Source of the DNA: Vibrio sp. HI00D65 | GTDB taxonomy: Bacteria; Pseudomonadota; Gammaproteobacteria; Enterobacterales; Vibrionaceae | Assembly: GCF_001635455.1 (NCBI RefSeq) | Contig: NZ_LWEH01000244.1 | Location: 1 to 32,416, forward strand | Reading direction: 5' to 3' | DNA length: 32,416 bases | Part shown: one piece after another, positions 1 to 8,553 of the stretch | Position numbering within the stretch: position 1 is the stretch's first letter | How the letters are laid out: every line of letters begins with the position of its first letter | Position numbers and translations under genes: made by a program | The notes under the pieces: generated by a model | Seen by the model: the letters and a program-made list of their open reading frames with translations, nothing else | Database searches by the model: none | Told to the model about the DNA's origin: nothing

Positions 1-91
1 GCTCCATTGATGTTTGTTGTGCGCTGTTTGCGTTGTTTAGGTAACGTTGCGCAGTCATCGCTGAAACGTTGGTATTTACATTCACTGCCAT
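1..91 (-). CDS. flaC: Flagellin, N-terminal fragment (gene runs off the window)
   Basis: Only the first 30 codons are in the window. They read [20 protein letters not shown] followed by a Ser/Gln-rich stretch, which is the D0 N-terminal helix of Vibrio flagellin and nearly identical to the start of the complete flagellin gene next to it. The ATG at 91-89 has a GGAG Shine-Dalgarno about 8 nt upstream. A sigma-28 promoter lies about 80 bp upstream. In V. cholerae the flagellin gene after flaA at this locus is flaC, which is sigma-28 dependent, so the symbol is by synteny and promoter class. Flagellin naming differs between Vibrio species. The product would be an accessory subunit of the polar filament. 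Confidence 0.85.
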   Translation of the reverse strand, partial: MAVNVNTNVSAMTAQRYLNNANSAQQTSME

Positions 92-107
92 GGTGATTTC
101 TCCAATT

Positions 108-146
108 GATTTTCCGGTATTGCGGTTTCCGACGTCTCGGAAAACC
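108..146 (-). promoter_or_regulatory. Hairpin with a competing pairing in the edge flagellin leader
   Basis: In the minus-strand RNA, bases 146-137 (GGUUUUCCGA) can pair with 132-124 (UCGGAAACC) around a 4-nt loop, with one bulged U. The same 5' arm can instead pair with 116-108 (CGGAAAAUC), nine pairs including one G-U. That second pairing ends four bases before the GGAG ribosome binding site at 103-100. The complementarity is seen directly; a role in translation control is inference. Confidence 0.45.
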
Positions 147-172
147 AAGTAGTTCTCTCAAAGTTACTTTTA

Positions 173-199
173 ATAACGGCTCGAAAATCAGAAGCTTTA
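173..199 (-). promoter_or_regulatory. Sigma-28 (FliA) promoter of the edge flagellin gene
   Basis: On the minus strand TAAA is followed by exactly 15 bases and then GCCGTTAT, against the enterobacterial FliA consensus TAAA-N15-GCCGATAA. It lies about 80 bp upstream of the flagellin ATG at 91. Expected transcription start is near 165, giving a leader of about 75 nt. Confidence 0.85.
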
Positions 200-506
200 G
201 AAAAACTTTTAAAAAAACTACAAAAAATTATTAACCATAAAACTTTCAATAACTTAAAATATTAAACTTTCTAAAATAACTACAGATTTTTGTTATTGAG
301 AGCATGTAGGTTGTTTAAAAAACGTTCAAACTAGCTTTTTAGTTAGCCTATGTACAGAAATGATCAATCAGCAAAATTCATGGCTGTAGGCAAAAAGGTG
401 GGCTGTTTTTCACAAAGTCCTCAGAGAAAATTGAAACTAGCAGAGCGAGAAAACGAATAAAGATCGTTAGAAGGGAAAATAAAACACAATCTGCAGAAAG
501 GAAAAA
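200..506. other. AT-rich intergenic stretch between two flagellin genes
   Basis: No open frame with coding character was seen. Positions 200-300 are strongly AT-rich and lie just upstream of the sigma-28 promoter, so they could serve as an UP-element-like region. Beyond that I see no recognisable feature. Confidence 0.5.
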
Positions 507-536
507 GCCCCTTTTCCTTTGAGAGAACCGGGGCTA
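498..536 (-). terminator. Intrinsic terminator after the complete flagellin gene
   Basis: On the minus strand AGCCCC, an 18-nt interior and GGGGCT form a GC-rich stem that runs straight into TTTTTCC. It is nearly 200 bp beyond the flagellin stop codon, so the transcript would carry a long 3' untranslated region. Confidence 0.75.
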
Positions 537-678
537 GTTGGCGCGTCAGAGCCTGTGTGGAGATCATCGAGAAATGAACACATTTCCGACTCGCCGTTGC
601 ATTCTTACCGTAAAAATGGATAGCAGGTGAGAGATGAGAGAGCTAAACACTCACTAGTAAGTATGCTTGCCAGTTTCC

Positions 679-715
679 CTTGCTGCATGGCTCACGTCTG
701 AACACGAGCAGCAAG
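679..715 (-). other. 8-bp stem in the flagellin 3' untranslated region
   Basis: CTTGCTGC (679-686) and GCAGCAAG (708-715) are perfect inverted repeats 12 bases beyond the flagellin stop. No T-run follows, so this is probably an mRNA 3' structure and not a terminator. Confidence 0.5.
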
Positions 716-727
716 TTCAACCAATAA

Positions 728-1864
728 CTATTGCAATAGTGACATTGCAGAGTTAGGCAATTGTTTTGCTTGAGCAAGTATTGAAGTACCTGCTTGTTGC
801 AGAATTTGTGATTTGGTCATTTGCGTCGTCTCTTTAGCAAAGTCCGTATCTTTGATTCGGCTGTTTGAAGCGTCTACGTTCTCTTGAACGTTTGCCAAGT
901 TATTAATACTGTGGCTTAGACGGTTCTGTTTCGCACCCAAATCAGCACGCTGTGAATCTACGTACTTCAATGCAGAATCAATAACGCTGATAGCGTTCTG
1001 TGAACCAGCAACACTTGTTAGACTGATATCTTGAACTGATGTTGCACGGCCTTCGCTCTTAATTCCAAGCTCAGATGCCAAGCCACCAGAGATAGACATC
1101 GCACCATCTAGGTCTGGTTCTGCTACGAATAACTGTAAACGACCGTCATCAGTAACCGATGCATTTAGTAAGTCAGATTGACCATTAATGTAAGTCGCTA
1201 ACTCTTCAATATCGTCTCCAGCTTTAGTTTTGATATCTAGAACGATGTCTTCACCCGCTTTAGTTTTGAATTCAAACTTAAGGTCGCTCGCCGTTGGCGG
1301 CACTTCCCAGTTCTTATCTTTCGCGTTTTCTGAATCGAAAGTAGTACCACCCATACGGTAGTCATCTGCACGGATACTTGTCAGAGCCATGATCATTGCT
1401 TCACCAGAGTTAGAACCGATCTGGAATGAAGCTTCACCGAATGAACCGTTCAGTAGACGACGACCACCAAACGATGTGGTTTCCGCGATACGGTTAAGCT
1501 CATCTTGAAGTGCCATTGACTCTTCATTCAGTGCTGTACGCTCTGCCGGCGAGTTAGTGCCGTTTGATGATTGAATCGCTAGATCACGCATACGTTGTAG
1601 TACGTTAGTCGATTCGTTCATCGCACCTTCTGCTGTTTGAGCAATCGAAATACCGTCGTTGGCATTACGCATTGCCACATCAAGACCACGAGACTGAGCC
1701 GTTAGACGGTTCGAGATTTGCAAACCTGCCGCATCATCTTTCGCGCTGTTGATCTTGTGACCAGATGACAGACGCTCCATAGAAGTCGCTAAGTCATTAG
1801 ACGCTTTATTCAGGTAACGCTGCGCTGTCATTGCGGAAACGTTAGTACTTACATTAACTGCCAT
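728..1864 (-). CDS. flaA: Flagellin, polar filament subunit (378 aa)
   Basis: A complete flagellin that polymerises outside the cell into the polar filament after export by the flagellar type III system. The N-terminal D0/D1 region (residues 1-160, with [20 protein letters not shown], then [20 protein letters not shown]) and the C-terminal D0 helix (ending [18 protein letters not shown]) are both intact. The short variable centre at about residues 165-285 is of usual Vibrio size. I start at the MAV methionine because AAGGAG sits just upstream; the open frame extends 8 codons further with no such support. The gene follows flgL and precedes a second flagellin gene, as in the V. cholerae flgL-flaA-flaC order. 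The symbol flaA therefore rests on synteny and on a weak sigma-54-like promoter upstream. The variable region holds two copies of KTKAG(E/D)DI, 12 residues apart. Confidence 0.93.
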   Translation of the reverse strand: MAVNVSTNVSAMTAQRYLNKASNDLATSMERLSSGHKINSAKDDAAGLQISNRLTAQSRGLDVAMRNANDGISIAQTAEGAMNESTNVLQRMRDLAIQSSNGTNSPAERTALNEESMALQDELNRIAETTSFGGRRLLNGSFGEASFQIGSNSGEAMIMALTSIRADDYRMGGTTFDSENAKDKNWEVPPTASDLKFEFKTKAGEDIVLDIKTKAGDDIEELATYINGQSDLLNASVTDDGRLQLFVAEPDLDGAMSISGGLASELGIKSEGRATSVQDISLTSVAGSQNAISVIDSALKYVDSQRADLGAKQNRLSHSINNLANVQENVDASNSRIKDTDFAKETTQMTKSQILQQAGTSILAQAKQLPNSAMSLLQ

Positions 1865-2003
1865 TTTGCTCTCCTTATGAGTTCGCAAGCTCTCTGCGAA
1901 GCGGCCAGCTTTACTCTCATATGGATAAGCACTGACCGTATGTTACTCAATAAACCTTATACAAGGTTTAAGATCTGTATTAATCATTTATAACCAACAC
2001 AGA

Positions 2004-2020
2004 TACAAGTTGTATGCCAA
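2004..2020 (-). promoter_or_regulatory. Possible sigma-54 promoter of the complete flagellin gene
   Basis: The minus strand reads TTGGCATACAACTTGTA. It resembles the flgK site (TTGGCATATATATTGC), but the -12 dinucleotide is GT where GC is expected. It lies about 140 bp upstream of the ATG. No other GG-N10-GC match and no sigma-28 match was seen between flgL and the flagellin start. Confidence 0.45.
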
Positions 2021-2133
2021 GTTTAATTTTGAGTAAATAATTTTTTTATTTACCAATAATCAGAAGCTTACAGAAAATTAAACGCGATTATGATTGTTTA
2101 CTTTTAGAAGATGAAACTGCCCTCATCCTCTTG

Positions 2134-2190
2134 TTGCCGTTTTTTGCCGCTATATCAAGAAACATTATGCTTCGTACGAAAAAGCGGCAA
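2134..2190. promoter_or_regulatory. Cluster of TTGCCG/CGGCAA motifs, candidate enhancer
   Basis: TTGCCG occurs at 2134-2139 and again at 2144-2149, exactly one helical turn apart, and CGGCAA (inverse orientation) at 2185-2190. The cluster lies 115-185 bp upstream of the candidate sigma-54 site of the flagellin gene, where an NtrC-type activator such as FlrC could bind. The motif is seen; the protein assignment is inference. Confidence 0.4.
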
Positions 2191-2246
2191 TTTTGAAGTC
2201 ATTCGCACGTATGGCATAGCACATAAGGCAAAGAATCGACTCCGTA

Positions 2247-2272
2247 GTATTTAGTCGTTCACCACTAAATAC
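2247..2272 (-). other. 9-bp hairpin just after flgL
   Basis: GTATTTAGT (2247-2255) and ACTAAATAC (2264-2272) are perfect inverted repeats about 10 bp beyond the flgL stop. No T-run follows on the minus strand, so it may protect the mRNA end or act as a weak terminator. Confidence 0.4.
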
Positions 2273-2282
2273 CGATTAATCA

Positions 2283-3473
2283 TTAAATATAATTAAACAA
2301 GGTTAGGTCTTTTGTCTTACCAAACGCTTGCTGTGAAGCTTGCAGTGCTCGAGAGTTTTCATTGAATTCAATGATAGCTTTCGAGTAATCCAAATCTTCA
2401 AAGTTGCTTTTCGCTTTCGCTAAAGACAACTTAAAGTCTTCATGTTGTTGCTCTTGAATATCCAATGTACTCAAACGGGCACCGACGTCTGTTCTTGCTT
2501 TCGTTAAGTGAATAAACGCAGCATGGAACTCTTCCGTCATTTGGTGCAGTTTTGCCGTTGCCGATGCATCGGACACTGGGTTTTCTACCTGCTCTGCCGC
2601 TTCTTTGAACGTATCAAAGATCGAGAATGTCTCTCTCGGCTCTAAGGTGATCGAATCACCCTTGGTAACTTGTCCTTTAAACTGAATGTTTAACCCTTCG
2701 TAGACAATACCAGTCGCAGGGTCAAAATCTTCAGCAGCAACCACTGCGCCATCTTTTTCAAGTTGGTACGCAAACTTACCAGTCTGCATATCAACAAAGG
2801 TTACTTTATAAGTAGAACCATCTTCAGCGCTGTTGGTTGCGCGGCCAAGCAGTAACTCAGATGCGGGTTCAAGCTCGTATTGAGGCTGGTAATCACCGAA
2901 TGGGTTATCTATTTCCATAAATAACTTACTACCCGGATCATTCATCGCCATTTCAAAACTGCTTGCAACACGCATCTTGCGCTGATAGTCATCGCCTTGA
3001 TACGTCACCGTTCCTTCGTTATCACGAAAGAAAGGTTGGCTTTTCGGCTTGGTACCGGCAAATGTATAGTTGCCAGACTCGTCTTGAGAGTTTGCTAAGT
3101 ACAAGAAGTTATTCGCTAACTCTTGGATTTCACGCTTCTTCGCTAAACGGTCTTCAGGAGAAAGTGCACCGTTGATCATTTCCATTACGGTTCGCTTTGC
3201 CTCATCAGCAAAACCTTCCGAGTTGGCGATTAGTACCTCATGGTGCTCAAGACGGTTCCTGACTAGGGTAATAGCATCAACGTATTGCTCTAGCTGCTCT
3301 GATTGCTGGCCGATATTTTGTAAATAATGCGTCGCTAACGGGTCATCACTTGGCGACTGTAACTTTTTACCGGAGGCGAGCTGCGCTTGGTTGTGATGCA
3401 CCTTATTCTCTTGGCGGCGCAAGTCATTTTGTACTGCCTGATAATTATGGAAGCTGGAAATACGATTCAACAT
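2283..3473 (-). CDS. flgL: Flagellar hook-filament junction protein FlgL (HAP3)
   Basis: FlgL joins the hook-side junction protein FlgK to the first flagellin subunits. The 396-residue product starts MLNRISSFHNYQAVQNDL and has a flagellin-like N-terminal helix with the LASGKKLQSPSDDP motif at about residues 32-46, and a helical C-terminus ending in LFNYI. The central region, about 140-290, is beta-rich and variable. The ATG has a GAGG sequence 11 nt upstream. It starts 8 bp after the flgK stop, so both are on one transcript, probably from the sigma-54 promoter ahead of flgK. Confidence 0.95.
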   Translation of the reverse strand: MLNRISSFHNYQAVQNDLRRQENKVHHNQAQLASGKKLQSPSDDPLATHYLQNIGQQSEQLEQYVDAITLVRNRLEHHEVLIANSEGFADEAKRTVMEMINGALSPEDRLAKKREIQELANNFLYLANSQDESGNYTFAGTKPKSQPFFRDNEGTVTYQGDDYQRKMRVASSFEMAMNDPGSKLFMEIDNPFGDYQPQYELEPASELLLGRATNSAEDGSTYKVTFVDMQTGKFAYQLEKDGAVVAAEDFDPATGIVYEGLNIQFKGQVTKGDSITLEPRETFSIFDTFKEAAEQVENPVSDASATAKLHQMTEEFHAAFIHLTKARTDVGARLSTLDIQEQQHEDFKLSLAKAKSNFEDLDYSKAIIEFNENSRALQASQQAFGKTKDLTLFNYI

Positions 3474-3481
3474 TTACAATT

Positions 3482-5362
3482 CTACCTCAGAGCCAAAATA
3501 GTATTAAACGTGTCGTTAGCAGCTTGCATGATGCGTGAAGAAGCCATATAAGCTTGTTGAAACTTCATCATGTTTGCCGCTTCTTCATCGAGGTTGACCC
3601 CCGAGATTGAAGCAATACGCTCTTGGGCAGACTGCTTTTCCAACGTCGCAATTTCACTTAAACGATTAGCCGTTGAAGACTTCAGACCCGTATTAGTATT
3701 CAGGTTGTGGTAAAGGTCTAAAATCGTAGACTCACCATCGTTCAAAACTTTTTCGGTTTGAAGATCTTGAAAATTACGTAAGTTGCCATTGTCACCCTCT
3801 GATGGTACAAGGTTTGCCGTAAACTTATCGTTCGGCACAGCTCCCGCTGTTAGCTCAAAGGTCGTACCGTTAATCGTCACAGGCCCTTGTGGTGGGTATG
3901 GCTGAGGCTGCATTAAGATGTTGCCCTTGGGATCCGTCACTGCAAATTGCTCACCTTTTGGGGACACAATCACTTCAAATTCACGTAGCTGACCCGCCTC
4001 AAGGATTTTAAACCCAGCTGTGCCCTTGGCAAACGTCGTGGACGCTTCATAGCTTTGTGCAGCAATATCTTTTGGATCTGTGGTTGTCACATGGACCTGC
4101 GCAGCAAAATTACGCGTTGGACGCAGTAACAGCTTTTCACCAAGTTCGGGGGGATTACGAATTTCAACGCGCATACCATCAAGGTAAAATGCGTTGCCGC
4201 TTGAATCTGTACTCACTTTGACCGTTTCGCCACTTGGCTTGGTCACCACGTAATCACTACCATCGTATTTAAGACCGTACTCCCCACCTTCTAAGTCAGA
4301 AGTATCATCAATAAACACAGCAACATCCGCTTTGGATTGCCCGCTTGTCGTCACACGAGATTTTGCCACCAGCTCAGAGTTCACATCAGTAAATAAATTC
4401 TTACCCACGTTACCATTAAGATCTAAACCTTGTTGTTGAAAGGAGTTAACCTTATATGAAAAAGCTGTTGCCAAGCGACCAAGCTCATCCATGATCGCTG
4501 GGATATGTTCATCTCGCATATCTAACATGGCACCAATTTTTCCATCAATATCACTACTAGTGATCGGCTTTAAAGACTTACCTTCAACAATCGCTAATCT
4601 ACGCTGGTGTGCGTCAGGTAAACCATCCACCATTTTTAACTGGCTTGCCTCACTACCTGATACTAAGGTGTGACCGTTACCGATATGGACATTGAAGCCT
4701 TCGGCATTTGAGCGCGGCGTCACTGTTACTTTGGTATAACCAGAAAGCTCATTGATTAGCTTTTCGTGCTTATCTCGCAAGTCATTGTGCGGCCCAGGGG
4801 TTCGCATCATCAGGCGTTGAACATCACGAATCTCGATCGCGAGTTGGTTGACTCGTTCGATACCCATATCTAATTTTTTATTCGTAGAATCAGACTGTTG
4901 TCGAACCGTCTCATGAAATTCATTCAGCGTTTTACTGAGTAGCTCGGCTTTTTCTAGTACGACCTCTCGTGCACCAACGTCATTCGGTGTATCGGCTAAG
5001 GTTTTAACCGAGTCAAACCATTCATTTAAGTTTTCTGGAATCTTCTTCGAAGCCACGGAAGACAACATATTCGACAGCATATCCAAGTTGCCTTGAGTAT
5101 CGCCTTTGTTGGCGGCATTAGTTGTCGATAGGTTAAGTTCATTGACGGCAAATTGATCCCAAGAGCGGCGAACATTTTCCACATGCACACCCATGCCGTA
5201 GGTTTGACCACCGTACTGGCGCGGGTCATTAACACCTTGAATTACAGATTGGCGGCTATAGCCCTCTGTATTGGCGTTAGAAATGTTATGACCTGTGGTG
5301 TTTAACTGTCTCTGAGCAGTAAGAACACTTTGTGCCCCTACATTCAGAAGATCCGACGCCAT
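3482..5362 (-). CDS. flgK: Flagellar hook-associated protein FlgK (HAP1)
   Basis: FlgK is the first hook-filament junction layer. The 626-residue protein begins MASDLLNVGAQSVLTAQRQL and carries the rod/hook/filament signature TGHNISNANTEGYSRQ at about residues 22-38. The C-terminal block with SGVNLDEEAANMMKFQQAYM and ANDTFNTILALR is typical of FlgK and pairs with the N-terminus in the D0 coiled coil. Length is normal for Vibrio (about 620-630). A GGGGG ribosome binding site lies 4 nt before the ATG, and a sigma-54 promoter about 60 bp upstream. flgL follows after 8 bp. Confidence 0.96.
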   Translation of the reverse strand: MASDLLNVGAQSVLTAQRQLNTTGHNISNANTEGYSRQSVIQGVNDPRQYGGQTYGMGVHVENVRRSWDQFAVNELNLSTTNAANKGDTQGNLDMLSNMLSSVASKKIPENLNEWFDSVKTLADTPNDVGAREVVLEKAELLSKTLNEFHETVRQQSDSTNKKLDMGIERVNQLAIEIRDVQRLMMRTPGPHNDLRDKHEKLINELSGYTKVTVTPRSNAEGFNVHIGNGHTLVSGSEASQLKMVDGLPDAHQRRLAIVEGKSLKPITSSDIDGKIGAMLDMRDEHIPAIMDELGRLATAFSYKVNSFQQQGLDLNGNVGKNLFTDVNSELVAKSRVTTSGQSKADVAVFIDDTSDLEGGEYGLKYDGSDYVVTKPSGETVKVSTDSSGNAFYLDGMRVEIRNPPELGEKLLLRPTRNFAAQVHVTTTDPKDIAAQSYEASTTFAKGTAGFKILEAGQLREFEVIVSPKGEQFAVTDPKGNILMQPQPYPPQGPVTINGTTFELTAGAVPNDKFTANLVPSEGDNGNLRNFQDLQTEKVLNDGESTILDLYHNLNTNTGLKSSTANRLSEIATLEKQSAQERIASISGVNLDEEAANMMKFQQAYMASSRIMQAANDTFNTILALR

Positions 5363-5420
5363 AATGCCCCCAAAAAACTTAACAAAATCAGGATAAACTG
5401 ATTAACTACCAGTTTAAAAA

Positions 5421-5436
5421 GCAATATATATGCCAA
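5421..5436 (-). promoter_or_regulatory. Sigma-54 promoter of flgKL
   Basis: The minus strand reads TTGGCATATATATTGC, followed by TTTTT: GG-N10-GC with good -24 (TGGCAT) and -12 (TTGC) elements. It sits about 60 bp upstream of the flgK ATG and after the flgJ terminator, making flgKL its own unit. Confidence 0.82.
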
Positions 5437-5524
5437 CAGATAATGAAGAGAATCAAAAGGCGCTAATTCATTGAAGTATATAGAGATAATTATATGTGGT
5501 GATGTTAAATCTCATGCGGCATAT

Positions 5525-5553
5525 AAGAAAAGAGCCTGCTACTGGCAAGCTCT
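5525..5553 (-). terminator. Intrinsic terminator after flgJ
   Basis: On the minus strand AGAGCTTGC, a 5-nt loop and GCAGGCTCT form a 9-bp stem with one U-G pair, followed by TTTCTT. It separates the flgF-J unit from flgKL. Confidence 0.7.
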
Positions 5554-5573
5554 AGATGTTCAATCGATATGAC

Positions 5574-6491
5574 CTAGTTCATTTCATCAATCTTAGCTTT
5601 AACTCGCAATACCTTATCCGCGTAGTTAGGGTCGGTTGCGTAGCCTGCTTGATGAATACCTTTGATGAAATTCTCTGAATTACCTTGGTGCTGCAGCGCC
5701 GTTTCGTACCTTGGGTTTTCATTCAAGAACTTCACATAATCGTTGAAGCTGTCTTCAAAACTAGAGTAAGAACGGAAAGAGGCCGATTCTTTAACGGCAG
5801 TTTTACCATGGAACTCGAGTGTTTGAGTTGCCACTTTATCGCCTTTCCAGCTTCTGTCTGCTTTGATGTTGAACAGGTTATTACTGTTGCCTAGAGAGTT
5901 CTTGACCATCTTAGAGCCCCAGCCTGTTTCCAGTGCCGCTTGAGCCAATAATAGAGATGAATCCACACCAAGCGCGCTTGCCGCTTTTTCTGCGTAAGGC
6001 TTCATTGAAGTCACAAACGATTCAGGTGAGTCGAAAGAGACCGGCTGTTTAATCGCCGATGCAGCTTGAACTTCTAGTGCTCTCTCTTCTGAATGACCTG
6101 AGAATTGAGGTCTTTGCAATGATGTATCAAAGCCTTCGCTACGAACCTTACCTTCTGTCACGTCGTTAGATTGGCCGGCACTTAACTGTGCCACAATCAT
6201 ATCCGCAAGGCCTAGCGAACCATTCGCACTGAGCTCACTCGCCATTTGGTCATCTTGCATTTGGCGGTAGAACTTTTCGTTCTGGCTGTTCAACATATCC
6301 GATTTAAAGCTAGAGTTCGCATCACGCATCGACTTAAACAACATTGAGGTGAAAATCGCTTCAAACTGTTTTGCCGCTGCGGTCAATGCTTCTTTCTCAC
6401 TGCCCTCTTCACCGTTTACTGCTTGTTGACGAAGACGGTCTAGGCTACCGATGTCATGAATAAAGCCGATGTCGTTGTTATTCTTAATCAT
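5574..6491 (-). CDS. flgJ: Flagellar rod cap and peptidoglycan hydrolase FlgJ
   Basis: FlgJ is a two-domain periplasmic protein of 305 residues. The N-terminal half (about 35-100, including AAKQFEAIFTSMLFKSMRDA) is the rod-binding and cap domain. The C-terminal half (about 155-305) is a glucosaminidase-type muramidase that opens the wall for the growing rod; ALETGWGSK places the likely catalytic glutamate at E188, followed by NNLFNIKAD. The linker at about 105-150 is Ser/Glu rich. AAGGAA precedes the ATG. The gene starts 10 bp after flgI stops and is the last gene of the flgF-G-H-I-J run before a terminator. Confidence 0.95.
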   Translation of the reverse strand: MIKNNNDIGFIHDIGSLDRLRQQAVNGEEGSEKEALTAAAKQFEAIFTSMLFKSMRDANSSFKSDMLNSQNEKFYRQMQDDQMASELSANGSLGLADMIVAQLSAGQSNDVTEGKVRSEGFDTSLQRPQFSGHSEERALEVQAASAIKQPVSFDSPESFVTSMKPYAEKAASALGVDSSLLLAQAALETGWGSKMVKNSLGNSNNLFNIKADRSWKGDKVATQTLEFHGKTAVKESASFRSYSSFEDSFNDYVKFLNENPRYETALQHQGNSENFIKGIHQAGYATDPNYADKVLRVKAKIDEMN

Positions 6492-6501
6492 GCTCTATTC
6501 C

Positions 6502-7593
6502 TTAGATAATGATCAGCTGACCTTCAATCGCACCCGCTTGTTTCAGTGCTTGAAGGATCGCCATTAAATCAGAAGGTGCTGCGCCGACTTCGTTAACCGC
6601 TCTAACCAAATCGTCCAATGTTAGACCAGGTTCGAACTTGAACATCTTGCCATCGGCTTCAGTGACTTCGATATCAGAGTCTGGAACCACTACCGTTTGA
6701 CCGCCAGAGAATGCATTCGGCTGACTTACATTTAAGTTTTCTTTAATCGCGACTGTCATACCACCGTGTGTTACTGCAGCCGCTTTTAGGCGCACGTGCT
6801 TACCAACCACAATGGTACCAGTACGAGAGTTAACGATGATTTTCGCAGAGCCTTCAGCTGGATCAAATTCAATGTTTTCGATCGCCGATAAGAAAGCCAC
6901 ACGTTGGCTGATTTCTCGAGGTGCACGCACTTTTACAGACGTCGCATCAACCGCAGACGCCATTTGCGGACCTAAGAAATTATTAACCGCATCAGCCATG
7001 CGCTGCGCTGTTGTGAAATCGGATTGGATTAGGTTGAATGTGATGTAGTCACCACGGCCGAATGGCGTTGGGATCTCTTGCTCTACCGTTGCACCACTAG
7101 AGATGATACCGACGTTAGGGTTATTGCCGACAATCTTAGAACCATCGTTACCCTGAGCACTAAAGCCACTGACCACTAAGTTACCTTGCGCCACGGCGTA
7201 AACCTGACCATCCAGACCTTTTAGGAAGGTTTGTAGCAAGGTACCACCACGCAGACTTTTTGCTGAGCCAATTGAAGATACTGTTACGTCAACTTCCTGA
7301 CCTTGCTTAGAGAAAGCCGGCAGTTCAGCGGTAACAATTACTGCCGCTACATTTTTGGTTTTTGGCTTAGTGCCAGGCGGCAATTGAATGCCAAAATTTT
7401 GCAGCATCGCGTTAAATGTTTGATCGGTAAAGGGAGTTGTCTCACCGGTACCCGGTAAACCCGTGACCAAACCATAACCGACAAGTTGGTTACTACGAAC
7501 ACCCGCCACTTTTGCCACGTCTTTAATACGCGCAGCATGGGCACTGGTGGCAAGAAATAGCATGCCGAATAGTACGAGTGTCAGTTTTTTCAT
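6502..7593 (-). CDS. flgI: Flagellar P-ring protein FlgI
   Basis: FlgI forms the periplasmic P ring, the rod bushing in the peptidoglycan layer. The 363-residue precursor has a Sec signal peptide [20 protein letters not shown], with mature protein from about residue 21. The conserved start [20 protein letters not shown] leads into [11 protein letters not shown], and the C-terminus has [20 protein letters not shown] as expected for the family. AGG lies 7 nt before the ATG. It is spaced 94 bp after flgH with no clear promoter, so it is probably co-transcribed. Confidence 0.96.
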   Translation of the reverse strand: MKKLTLVLFGMLFLATSAHAARIKDVAKVAGVRSNQLVGYGLVTGLPGTGETTPFTDQTFNAMLQNFGIQLPPGTKPKTKNVAAVIVTAELPAFSKQGQEVDVTVSSIGSAKSLRGGTLLQTFLKGLDGQVYAVAQGNLVVSGFSAQGNDGSKIVGNNPNVGIISSGATVEQEIPTPFGRGDYITFNLIQSDFTTAQRMADAVNNFLGPQMASAVDATSVKVRAPREISQRVAFLSAIENIEFDPAEGSAKIIVNSRTGTIVVGKHVRLKAAAVTHGGMTVAIKENLNVSQPNAFSGGQTVVVPDSDIEVTEADGKMFKFEPGLTLDDLVRAVNEVGAAPSDLMAILQALKQAGAIEGQLIII

Positions 7594-7687
7594 TGAGTAA
7601 CCTGTCTGTATTGCTTTAATTAATAATGACTTAGCGAGATGTTGTTGCGTAACGCGGTATGTCAGTATGTCGACGCCCTCTCAAGCT

Positions 7688-8464
7688 CTACAGAGATACA
7701 TTAAAGAATCGTGCCAAGAATCCAGGCTCTTGCATATCTTGTTGCACTCCAGTACCTGAATACTGGATTCGTGCATTAGAAACACGGTTTGAAGCGATGG
7801 TATTATCGAAATCAATATCGTCCGGACGGATAGTGCCACTTAGGCGGATGTACTCATCACCGGTGTTCAATGTCATCCATTTTTCACCACGCACCACTAG
7901 GTTGCCGTTAGCGAGTACTTCAATCACTTCCACAGTAATGTAACCACTGATGCTGTTGCTCTGATTAGCGGATGCATCACCTGCGAAAGTATTGGTGTTA
8001 CTTAGGTCGTACGAGAAGTTGTACTTGTCTATTGTTAACTCTTGACCACCAACAGCCAAAGGCTCCATTGATGAGTCATTCGACTTAGACATATCTGCAT
8101 TGGCTTTTTTCGTCGCACGAGTATTTTCATCCAATGCCACAGTAATGATGTCACCAATACCGCGAGGCTTTGAATCATCGTACATACTGCCAATATGGTT
8201 TACGTTGAATAGTGAGCCAGTTGCCGCTGCATAATGCTCTGGCTTCTGTTTTGGATTGATTGGCGCCCATGCAGGATCACCTGCAACAGGATCCGTTCGA
8301 CCGCGAAGCGTATCAACAATGCCTGAACTTTCTTGAGCAGATTTATCACCTTCTACCGCATCAACCACTGTGGTCGCGTTCTCTTCTGCTGGCGTCTCAA
8401 TTGGATCCAATACAGAACAACCGCTCATAGATAAAAACAGGGCTAAACAAAAAATACGTTTCAT
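7688..8464 (-). CDS. flgH: Flagellar L-ring lipoprotein FlgH
   Basis: FlgH forms the outer-membrane L ring. The 258-residue product begins with a lipoprotein signal [16 protein letters not shown], lipobox MSGC with acylated Cys16. The core has the family features [18 protein letters not shown] (about residues 102-119), [23 protein letters not shown] and an ending in RFFNVSL. An acidic linker spans about residues 20-45. The ribosome binding site is weak (GAGAG). It lies 89 bp after flgG. In Vibrio the LP ring is extended by the FlgT/FlgO/FlgP H-ring components encoded at 17.3-19.7 kb. Confidence 0.95.
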   Translation of the reverse strand: MKRIFCLALFLSMSGCSVLDPIETPAEENATTVVDAVEGDKSAQESSGIVDTLRGRTDPVAGDPAWAPINPKQKPEHYAAATGSLFNVNHIGSMYDDSKPRGIGDIITVALDENTRATKKANADMSKSNDSSMEPLAVGGQELTIDKYNFSYDLSNTNTFAGDASANQSNSISGYITVEVIEVLANGNLVVRGEKWMTLNTGDEYIRLSGTIRPDDIDFDNTIASNRVSNARIQYSGTGVQQDMQEPGFLARFFNVSL

Positions 8465-8553
8465 GGCGATATACTCTCAGCAAGTCGTGGCAAATAGTAA
8501 GCCGTGACAAACACGTCAATTAATACGAAACAAGTAAGCGGTGAATTAACCGA

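Noticed and set aside
2247..2272. Hairpin after flgL as a full intrinsic terminator
   Set aside because: The stem is AT-rich and no T-run follows on the minus strand, so it is listed only as a hairpin.
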